NCBI GenBank assembly: GCA_039985655.1 | Contig: JBDWSF010000024.1 | Coordinates: forward strand, 62,001 to 126,000 | Reading direction: 5' to 3' | DNA from: Postechiella sp039985655 | GTDB lineage: Bacteria > Bacteroidota > Bacteroidia > Flavobacteriales > Flavobacteriaceae | Length of the DNA: 64,000 bases | Part shown: in pieces, positions 45,337 through 52,214 of the stretch | How positions within the stretch are numbered: position 1 is the first letter of the stretch | Layout of the letters: each line of letters starts with the position of its first letter | Notes under the pieces: generated by a model | What the model was told of the DNA's origin: nothing | The model's input: the letters and a program-made list of their open reading frames with translations, nothing else | The model's database searches: none | Position numbers and translations under genes: made by a program

Positions 45337-48111
45337 ATGAAGTTCCCTTTTTTAATTGCCTTGTTATTATTTGTATCTATTTCTTTTTCCCAATCAAAAT
45401 CATTCGAAATTTCAGGAAAATTAATTTCTGAGGAAGATACAGTTCCGCTAGAAGCAGCAACCGTTTATTTACAACGCGTTATAGATAGTAGTTTAGTCAC
45501 ATATACGTTAACTGATAAAAACGGTACGTTTAATTTAGAAGGTAAGAGTAGTGACAAAGAAGTGAATCTTTTTATTTCGTATGTGGGCTATCAAACCCAT
45601 TTTCAAGTTGTCAGTTTGGATAAGGACCTCGTTGATTTAGGATCGATTAACCTTAAAATAAGTTCTAATGCTTTAGATGCGATAATTATAAAATCGGTTG
45701 CTCCAATTACCATTAAAAAAGATACTTTAGAGTTTAATGTAAAATCTTTTAAAACTAAAAAAGATGCAAATGTAGAAGATTTATTAAAAGAGCTTCCAGG
45801 CGTTGAAATTGATGAGGAAGGGAAAATTAAAGTAAATGGAAAATCCGTTAATAGAATATTGGTAAACGGTAAACCTTTTTTTGGTGACGACCCTACAATA
45901 ACAACCAGAAATCTAACAAAAGATATTGTTGAAAAAATTCAAATTTTAGACACTAAATCTAAAGACCAGGCATTTACTGGAGCCACTGCCGATGGTGAAA
46001 ATAAAACAGTTAACCTAGTTATAAAAGAAGAAAATAATAAAGGGGATTTTGGTCGAGTAGCCGCAGGAAAAGGAACTGATAATCATTATGAGTATGCAGG
46101 CATGTATAATCATTTTGATAATGATCAACGTATAAGTGTTTTGGCTGGTGGGAATGATATAAACTCGCCAGGGTTTAGCTTTGGCGAAATACGTAAAATG
46201 TTTGGTGGCGGTAACATGAGTTTTAATAGTAACGGGTCATTTAGTATAGATGGACGTTCTTTTGGTGGTGGGCAAGGCCTTACGGAGTCTCAAAACTACG
46301 GCGCTAATTATGCAGACGAATTGGGGAAAGGAAAAGATTTATCAGCAAACTATTTTTATTCAGGAAGTAATTCTGAAAATGAAACAAAAAGAGATCGAGA
46401 AAATATTTTGGCAGATTCGAGATACTTTACAAGTTCTAATTCTAGTTCTTTTAGTGATAATGAAAACCACAGTGCGAATGTTGAGTTTGACGTTAAAATA
46501 GATTCTACGCTTCTTATAAATATAGAACCGTCTTTTAGTTATTCTAAAAGTAGTAACATTTATAATGAAGAGGAGTCATCTACAGATGAATTAAATGAGT
46601 TAATCAACCAATCTACATCGTCTTCAAATGTAGAAAATATTGGTAAAAACTTTAGTAACGATATCGATATTACCAAAAAGTTTGGGGCTCGTGGTGCTTT
46701 TATTAAGTTTAGTATAGATAACGAAATAAGAACGCGAGAACTCGATGATTATTTAAAATCCGAAACCAATATTTTAGGTGATGCTCCGGAAGATATTATA
46801 CGAGATCAATATACCGATGGCGATAATAAAGTTAACAGATTAAACTCTAGGATTACTTATAGGTTACCGTTAATTGGGAAAGAGTTTTTTGTAGAATTTA
46901 AGTACAGTTATAACAGGAATAAACAAGAAGATAGGAAAAGTACTTTTGATAAAGATATCAATACAAATACGTATTCTGTTTTTAATACCGATTTAAGTAC
47001 CGATTTTGAATACATAAACGAAACGAGTACACCAACATTAGAGTTTGAATATAGAAATGATAAGTTATCTGCTAAATTTGAAACCTCGTATGTTTTTAGA
47101 ACTTTAGAAAATAATGATATTTTAAGACCTGACTTTAGTTTAAAACGTGATTTTGAAGCTGTAGAATTAAGAACTAGGTTTCGTTATAAATTTAGCTCGA
47201 AGTCATCTTTAAGAATGGGATACAATCTCGATAATTCCCCACCACAATTAAGTAGGTTGCAATCTTTCGTTAACGTATCTAACCCATTAAATACAATTAT
47301 TGGTAATCCTAACCTAGAACCCGAAAATAATCATCGTGTATACATGAGTTATAATAATTTCGATTTTCAAAAGGGATCGGGGTATTATGGGGATTTAAGT
47401 GCTAATTTCCAAAATGACAAAGTCGTTTCTAAAACAACGATAGACGAAAATTTATTAAGAGAAACGACGTATGATAATGTAAATGGCTCTTATAACTTTA
47501 ATGGGCATGTAGGCGCATATAAGAAAGTTAAAATTGATAGTTTACAAACGGTTAATTTCCATATTGGAATTGGGCCTAACATAACACGTTCTATAAACTT
47601 TAATAATGGTGTACAATATGCAAGTACCAATAATAGTATTTCGCCAAGTTTTGGTATACGATACACTTGGAAAGATATTTTAGAGTTTAACCCGTATTAC
47701 AGTATGTTCTTTACTAAAAACACCTTTGATATAGAAGGCTTTGAGAATCAGGAATTTATTTATCATGCTCTAAACTTAAATACGGCAACATTTTTACCAA
47801 AAGGGTTTGAATGGCGTAATGATATTAAGTTTAACTATAATCCCAATATTGCAGAGGGATTTCAAAAAAGTGCTTGGTTTTGGAATTCTACTTTAGCATA
47901 TTCCGTACTCAAAAAACAAGGCACCATAACTTTAAAGGCTTACGATTTATTAAATCAAAATACGAATGCAAGACGGATAGCGACGCAGAATTATATTCAA
48001 GATTCACAGAGCACGGTATTGCAGCAATATTTTATGTTAAGCTTTAGTTGGAAGTTTAATAGTTTAGGAAAGGCTGGAGAAGTAAGAGGTGGTAGATGGA
48101 GACGTCTTTAA
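45337..48111 (+). CDS. Outer-membrane beta-barrel protein with carboxypeptidase-like and plug-like N-terminal domains
   Basis: A 924-residue exported protein: signal MKFPFLIALLLFVSISFSQ, a carboxypeptidase-regulatory-like beta domain (residues about 22-110, ISGKLISEEDTVPLEAATVY), a plug-like segment (about 125-215, VEDLLKELPGVEIDEEGKIK and VNGKPFFGDD), and a barrel of over 600 residues (the OMP_b-brl_3 type). It resembles TonB-dependent transporters but no obvious TonB box was seen. It may carry a substrate or assemble with the thioredoxin proteins encoded just upstream (92-base gap). The cargo is unknown. Its C-terminus is basic (GGRWRRL), not aromatic. Confidence 0.85.
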   Translation: MKFPFLIALLLFVSISFSQSKSFEISGKLISEEDTVPLEAATVYLQRVIDSSLVTYTLTDKNGTFNLEGKSSDKEVNLFISYVGYQTHFQVVSLDKDLVDLGSINLKISSNALDAIIIKSVAPITIKKDTLEFNVKSFKTKKDANVEDLLKELPGVEIDEEGKIKVNGKSVNRILVNGKPFFGDDPTITTRNLTKDIVEKIQILDTKSKDQAFTGATADGENKTVNLVIKEENNKGDFGRVAAGKGTDNHYEYAGMYNHFDNDQRISVLAGGNDINSPGFSFGEIRKMFGGGNMSFNSNGSFSIDGRSFGGGQGLTESQNYGANYADELGKGKDLSANYFYSGSNSENETKRDRENILADSRYFTSSNSSSFSDNENHSANVEFDVKIDSTLLINIEPSFSYSKSSNIYNEEESSTDELNELINQSTSSSNVENIGKNFSNDIDITKKFGARGAFIKFSIDNEIRTRELDDYLKSETNILGDAPEDIIRDQYTDGDNKVNRLNSRITYRLPLIGKEFFVEFKYSYNRNKQEDRKSTFDKDINTNTYSVFNTDLSTDFEYINETSTPTLEFEYRNDKLSAKFETSYVFRTLENNDILRPDFSLKRDFEAVELRTRFRYKFSSKSSLRMGYNLDNSPPQLSRLQSFVNVSNPLNTIIGNPNLEPENNHRVYMSYNNFDFQKGSGYYGDLSANFQNDKVVSKTTIDENLLRETTYDNVNGSYNFNGHVGAYKKVKIDSLQTVNFHIGIGPNITRSINFNNGVQYASTNNSISPSFGIRYTWKDILEFNPYYSMFFTKNTFDIEGFENQEFIYHALNLNTATFLPKGFEWRNDIKFNYNPNIAEGFQKSAWFWNSTLAYSVLKKQGTITLKAYDLLNQNTNARRIATQNYIQDSQSTVLQQYFMLSFSWKFNSLGKAGEVRGGRWRRL

Positions 48112-48653
48112 TGAGATAGTTTCCATCTAGTAATAATTTTTTCTGTGTCGTAATCTGTACAAATAGAAAAGTTTCTACACGGCTTGCATATAGTTATTAA
48201 GAGACCATTATTTTTTTCTTTTTTACCAATGCCCCAAAGGTTAGAAACGTCTATTCCAAATTTTTGAATATTAGTATAATACCAATTCTGTATTGAAATG
48301 ACCGCAATAAAACGTCCTTTTTCCCTTTCTACATTAATATAAAAAGAAACCGTAACGAAGGCTATGCTTTATTTTTCTATTTCGTATAAAGAAAAAAATC
48401 ATCATTTTCTTTTACAGTAATTTCAATACAGAATTGGTATAAGGTAAAATTGAATCAACAGTAAGAATCGCAATTTCATTGTTTGATTTAAAATATTTAC
48501 CTCTAATGATGAAAATAGATGAGATAAGTCATGAACAACTTCTTGTTTTAAATTCTCAGGAATAGATTTAGTAGATGAAAAAGCGTTTTTATTTTCCATT
48601 TTACATGAAGAAAATAGAATCAAAAATAAAACGAATATTAAGTTTTTATTCAT
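48112..48653 (-). pseudogene. TPM-domain lipoprotein pseudogene, frameshifted, truncated and interrupted by a MITE-like element
   Basis: The 5' part encodes a lipoprotein signal (MNKNLIFVLFLILFSSC) and the start of a TPM domain, then shifts frame near 48520; the next frame reads YFKSNNEIAILTVDSILP, a typical TPM strand. The 160-bp element at 48280-48439 follows, and after it NIQKFGIDVSNLWGIGKKEK and NNGLLITICK continue the domain. Joining the flanks with one TAA copy removed gives DSILPYTNIQKFGIDVSNLW with no break. The C-terminal 60-80 residues are missing. It is next to an intact TPM/TPM/LemA operon, of which it is probably a former neighbour. Confidence 0.85.
48280..48439. mobile_element. 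160-bp MITE-like element with 20-bp terminal inverted repeats
   Basis: The ends are perfect inverted repeats of 20 bases (TACCAATTCTGTATTGAAAT at 48280-48299 and its complement at 48420-48439), flanked by TAA at 48277-48279 and 48440-48442 as a 3-bp target duplication. The interior has no open frame that could encode a transposase. Insertion into the TPM pseudogene can be reversed on paper to a clean reading frame, which confirms the boundaries. No second copy was found in the window. Confidence 0.85.
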
Positions 48654-48683
48654 TACGTATTGAGATAGATTAAAGGGTAAGTG

Positions 48684-49538
48684 TTACCAACCACCAGAAG
48701 CACCACCTCCGCCAAAGCCTCCGCCGCCGAAACCACCACCGAAGCCTCCACCGCCACTACTTCCAAAACCTCCTCTAGAGCTGCTTCCACCAAATCCACC
48801 TGAATTTCTTCGGTAGCTTCCTCGTCCTGAATTGCTTAATATAATGGCTTCTAAAATATCCATAGAGTTGGAGCGGTTTCCTCTATTGCCACCGCCGCCT
48901 CCACGTCTGTTTTTAGATATAGAAATGAGAATAATAATAAATACAAAAACTAGAAAAATGACGGCTTCAATCGGGAATTCACTACCGTTAGATTGACGTG
49001 TTCCTTTATATTCACCATTTAAAACTTCAAAAATAGCATCGGTACCTCGATTAAGTCCTCCGTAATAATCACCTTTTTTAAAATACGGAATAATATCGCG
49101 TTCAATGATGCGCTTAGACATGGCGTCGGTTAAAAGATGTTCTACACCATAACCTGTATTTATTGCTATTCTTCTATCTTTGCTAGCAAGCAGTATTAAT
49201 ATTCCATTGTCTTCTTTGGCTTGTCCAATACCCCATTTCTCACCCCATTGTGCACCAAGATAATTGATGTTTTCACCATTTGTTGAATTGATAATAGCTA
49301 AAACAATCTGGGTTGAGGTGGTGTCAGAATATTTTATGAGCTTTTGCTCTAAATAAGTTTTTTGTTGACTAGATAAAAGAGACCCAGTATAATCATAAAC
49401 ACTAGTTTGAGATTTCGGTGTTTCAGGAATATCAAACTGAGCAAATGATGTATTTACAAATAGAATAGCACATAATAAAGCAAGCATATTATGCTTTAAA
49501 CTGCTAATTGACTGAATACTGAAGACTAAAAACTGCAT
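48684..49538 (-). CDS. TPM domain protein, exported, Gly-rich C-terminus
   Basis: A 284-residue protein with a signal or anchor helix (LALLCAILFVNTSFAQ), a TPM domain (residues about 45-165: STNGENINYLGAQWGEKWGI followed by GQAKEDNGILILL, INTGYGVEHLLTDAMSK), a membrane helix (AVIFLVFVFIIILISI) and a Gly/Ser/Phe-rich tail ending in GGGGASGGW. TPM proteins are linked to photosystem repair phosphatases in plants; in bacteria the role is unclear, with suggested envelope quality control. The start is uncertain: ATG 49538 supplies basic residues before the signal helix, ATG 49487 is an alternative. It follows the shorter TPM gene by 9 bases in a LemA operon. Confidence 0.88.
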   Translation of the reverse strand: MQFLVFSIQSISSLKHNMLALLCAILFVNTSFAQFDIPETPKSQTSVYDYTGSLLSSQQKTYLEQKLIKYSDTTSTQIVLAIINSTNGENINYLGAQWGEKWGIGQAKEDNGILILLASKDRRIAINTGYGVEHLLTDAMSKRIIERDIIPYFKKGDYYGGLNRGTDAIFEVLNGEYKGTRQSNGSEFPIEAVIFLVFVFIIILISISKNRRGGGGGNRGNRSNSMDILEAIILSNSGRGSYRRNSGGFGGSSSRGGFGSSGGGGFGGGFGGGGFGGGGASGGW

Positions 49539-49547
49539 ACTGATAAC

Positions 49548-49985
49548 CTATCCTTTAGAAATTTCGTTAGTAAGTTCGTTTTCGTCCAAATCTGTATATG
49601 GGAAATAACGCTTCAATTGTTCGCCAGATTTTATAATGCCATCTACTAAGCCTTGTTTAAAATGTCCAGATTTAAAATGAGATTGAATAACATCTTTAGT
49701 GCTTTCCCAAAAATCATTTGGAACAGCATCATTAATACCTTTATCACCATAAATAACAAATGCTTTGTCATCTATAGCAACATATATTAGAACCGCATTT
49801 TGAAGCTTTGTATTGTCCATTTTTAAAGTGTGAAAAACGTCTAAAGCCCGCACATTGGCATCTCCTTTAGACGTTTTTTCTATATGAACACGTATTTCTC
49901 CAGAGGTATTTAACTCGGCAAGTCTAATGGCTTCAACAATATCTTGTTCTTCGCTAGCTTTTAAAAAAGCTTCTACGTTAGACAT
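49548..49985 (-). CDS. Small cytoplasmic TPM domain protein
   Basis: A 145-residue protein consisting of a TPM domain without signal peptide: residues 10-40 (EEQDIVEAIRLAELNTSGEI), the central VLIYVAIDDKAFVIYGDKGI and NDAVPNDFWESTKDVI, and C-terminal FKQGLVDGIIKSGEQLKRYF. It overlaps the LemA gene by one base (start at 49985 at the LemA stop) and precedes the larger TPM protein, a three-gene order that recurs in Bacteroidota. All three may act together at the membrane, but no biochemical role is established. Confidence 0.88.
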   Translation of the reverse strand: MSNVEAFLKASEEQDIVEAIRLAELNTSGEIRVHIEKTSKGDANVRALDVFHTLKMDNTKLQNAVLIYVAIDDKAFVIYGDKGINDAVPNDFWESTKDVIQSHFKSGHFKQGLVDGIIKSGEQLKRYFPYTDLDENELTNEISKG

Positions 49986-50572
49986 TAAAATTCTACTTTT
50001 GGAGCATTTTCGCTACCTGGAGCACTTTTAAACCTAAACATTTCTTCAAACCCAAATAAGCTTGCTAAAAGCTTTCCAGGAAACTTCGTCGTAAACTTAT
50101 CGTATATGTTTACAGCGTCGTTAAAACGATCTCTACTAACGTTAATTCTATTTTCTGTGCCTTCCAATTGAGATGCTAGTTCTTGAAAACTTTTGTCAGC
50201 TTTTAATTCTGGATAACGTTCTACAGTGACTAATAGTTTTGATAATGCACCACTTAAACCTTGTTGGGCTTGTTGAAATTGAGCCATTTTTTCAGGAGTT
50301 AAATCACCAGCGTTAATGGTTGTTTTTGTGGCTTCAGAACGTGCTTTAATTACGCCTTCTAAAGTTTCTTTTTCGTGAGCTGCATATCCTTTTACAGTCG
50401 ATACTAGATTTGGAATTAAATCTGCACGGCGTTGGTAAGCACTCTCTACTTTAGACCAAGCCGTTTTTGCATCGGCTTGATGTTCAACAGCAGTATTATT
50501 AAATCCTTTTGCCCAAGAATATATACCAATAGCTAATATGCCGATTACAATTAATGGTAGAAATTTTTTCAT
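49985..50572 (-). CDS. LemA family membrane protein
   Basis: A 195-residue LemA protein: one N-terminal membrane helix (LPLIVIGILAIGIYSWAKGF) and a four-helix coiled-coil bundle with the family block VESAYQRRADLIPNLVSTVK, then ETLEGVIKARSEATK, QAQQGLSGALSKLLVTVERY and ENRINVSRDRFNDAVNIYDK. LemA proteins bind the inner membrane and have been connected to protease or phosphatase systems, without a clear role. It is the first gene of the LemA-TPM-TPM operon. The 111 bases upstream separate it from the MerR gene. Confidence 0.94.
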   Translation of the reverse strand: MKKFLPLIVIGILAIGIYSWAKGFNNTAVEHQADAKTAWSKVESAYQRRADLIPNLVSTVKGYAAHEKETLEGVIKARSEATKTTINAGDLTPEKMAQFQQAQQGLSGALSKLLVTVERYPELKADKSFQELASQLEGTENRINVSRDRFNDAVNIYDKFTTKFPGKLLASLFGFEEMFRFKSAPGSENAPKVEF

Positions 50573-50683
50573 GATAAATAATTTATATTATGTTAATGGT
50601 TATTAGTTAGACTCAAAATTTTAGAAAAAGTTACTAATTTTAAGTTCTTCAGTAGAATTTATAGTTTAAACCAGAACTAGAAA

Positions 50684-51013
50684 TTAAAGATGCTCCTTAA
50701 TTTTAGAGAGCTGATTTTTAATATCCTCGAGTTTACTAATAATTTGGAAATTACTTAGGGTGTCTTTTTTCTCTTCCTTTAAATGCGTTTTAGCACCTTC
50801 TAAAGTAAAACCGCGTTCTTTTACAAGATGATAAATAAGTTTTAAGTTTTTAATGTCTTCAGGAGTGAATTTACGATTGCCTTTCGCATTCTTTTTAGGT
50901 TTAAGAACCGAAAATTCTTTTTCCCAAAAACGAATTAAAGACGTGTTTACACTAAAAGCATTGGCAACTTCACCAATAGCATAATATCTTTTCTCGGGTA
51001 GTTCTATATACAT
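50684..51013 (-). CDS. MerR-family transcriptional regulator
   Basis: A 109-residue DNA-binding protein with the MerR winged helix (residues 9-77: YYAIGEVANAFSVNTSLIRF, FWEKEFSVLKPKKNAKGNRK, FTPEDIKNLKLIYHLVKERG) and a short C-terminal coiled coil (LEDIKNQLSKIKEHL). No Cys or other metal-sensing C-terminal domain is present, so effector and target are unknown. Its start codon lies immediately after the stop of the M23 peptidase gene; the pair is conserved in flavobacteria and suggests one transcript, perhaps linked to cell-wall control. It is shorter than metal-sensing MerR proteins (about 130-140). Confidence 0.88.
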   Translation of the reverse strand: MYIELPEKRYYAIGEVANAFSVNTSLIRFWEKEFSVLKPKKNAKGNRKFTPEDIKNLKLIYHLVKERGFTLEGAKTHLKEEKKDTLSNFQIISKLEDIKNQLSKIKEHL

Positions 51014-51985
51014 CTAATCTAGAGATTGGTTTTCTAAAGAGGCATGTTCTAATAATTTACTGAATTCTTCGGCGGTTAAACTACCGTAGTAAAAGTTTAT
51101 TGGATTTATACGTGAACCATCTTTAAAAATTTCATAATGTAAATGTGGTGCTTCAGAACGCCCCGTACTACCCACAAAACCAATTAAATCGCCACGTTTT
51201 ACTTTTTGGTTTTTCTTTACATTATATTTATATAAATGCGCGTATAAACTGGTGTAACCATAACCGTGGTCTATCCTAATATGTCTTCCGTAACCACTAG
51301 AACGTGAATCTGCACGTACAATAACACCATCTCCACTGGCGTAAATAGGTGTACCTCGTGGCGCTGTGAAATCCATTCCCCAGTGCATTTTTCGTGCTTT
51401 TGTAAATGGGTCAGAACGCATACCATAACCAGAAGCCATTCTAGTTAAATCTTCATTACTTACAGGTTGAATTGCCGGTATTGCTGCTAAAAGCTTTTCT
51501 TTTTCTTCAGCAAGTATAGCAATTTCATCAAGCGATTTAGATTGTACAACGATTTGTTTTTGAAGAATATCTAAACGTCTATTACTTTCAATAATCAATT
51601 TAGAATTATCAAAGCCTTCCAAATTTTTATATCTATTTACACCACCAAAACCAGCTTTGCGTTGCTCGTCTGGTATCGGGTTTGCTTCAAAATAAACACG
51701 ATAAATATTATTATCTCTATCAGCAACATTAGCTAAAACAGCTTCTGCCTCATTCATCTTCTTATTTAGAAATTCAAATTGAAGTTGTGCGTTTTCCAAC
51801 TCGCGTTTTAAAGCTTTTTCTTTAGGAGATTCAAAATACTGTCCAGCTATAAAAATAAACATAAAACCGAATAATCCAGAAGCTAAAAGAAACATTAACG
51901 CATAGGTAAATGTTTTTCTTTTTTTACGCTCTATTTTGCGGTAAGAGAGTGATTCTGGATCGTAATAATATTTTACCTTACTCAT
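51014..51985 (-). CDS. M23 family metallopeptidase
   Basis: A 323-residue membrane-anchored protein: a cytoplasmic basic segment, one membrane helix (residues about 27-47), a periplasmic coiled coil (about 55-100 and 135-165), and the LytM/M23 domain (about 200-305). The zinc ligands are visible in HWGMDFTAPRGTPIYASGDG (His and Asp) and HLHYEIFKDG; IRIDHGYGYTSLYAHL holds the catalytic His. All ligands are present, so it should be an active peptidoglycan endopeptidase that cuts stem-peptide crosslinks. It is followed directly by a MerR regulator gene. Confidence 0.93.
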   Translation of the reverse strand: MSKVKYYYDPESLSYRKIERKKRKTFTYALMFLLASGLFGFMFIFIAGQYFESPKEKALKRELENAQLQFEFLNKKMNEAEAVLANVADRDNNIYRVYFEANPIPDEQRKAGFGGVNRYKNLEGFDNSKLIIESNRRLDILQKQIVVQSKSLDEIAILAEEKEKLLAAIPAIQPVSNEDLTRMASGYGMRSDPFTKARKMHWGMDFTAPRGTPIYASGDGVIVRADSRSSGYGRHIRIDHGYGYTSLYAHLYKYNVKKNQKVKRGDLIGFVGSTGRSEAPHLHYEIFKDGSRINPINFYYGSLTAEEFSKLLEHASLENQSLD

Positions 51986-52102
51986 TTCCTAAAATATGCT
52001 ATTTTTGCATTTTAAATTTAACAATGAATCCATGCATGTTATATGCAAACGAACAAACGTACAAAAAAATTATTTTAAGTTATTAAAATTATTTTTCGAT
52101 TG

Positions 52103-52137
52103 TTGACGGATGCTGAGCTAAATTTAAAATAAATTTG
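52103..52137 (+). promoter_or_regulatory. Possible alaS promoter
   Basis: TAAATTTG at 52130-52137 matches the -7 consensus; the nearest TTG lies 24 bases upstream, slightly too far. The leader would be about 70 bases. Confidence 0.4.
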
Positions 52138-52214
52138 CAGCATAAAGATAGAAATTGTTTGGTATTAATAATAATTTAAGATGAGTTCTCTAAAAAGATT
52201 CTCAATATAAGTAC

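Noticed and set aside
37782..48111. Polysaccharide utilisation locus (SusC/SusD)
   Set aside because: The barrel protein has a SusC-like beginning but no SusD-type lipoprotein or glycoside hydrolase is present.
48423..48653. Intact 76-residue small lipoprotein gene
   Set aside because: The adjacent frames continue a TPM domain, so this is the 5' piece of a broken gene, not an independent protein.
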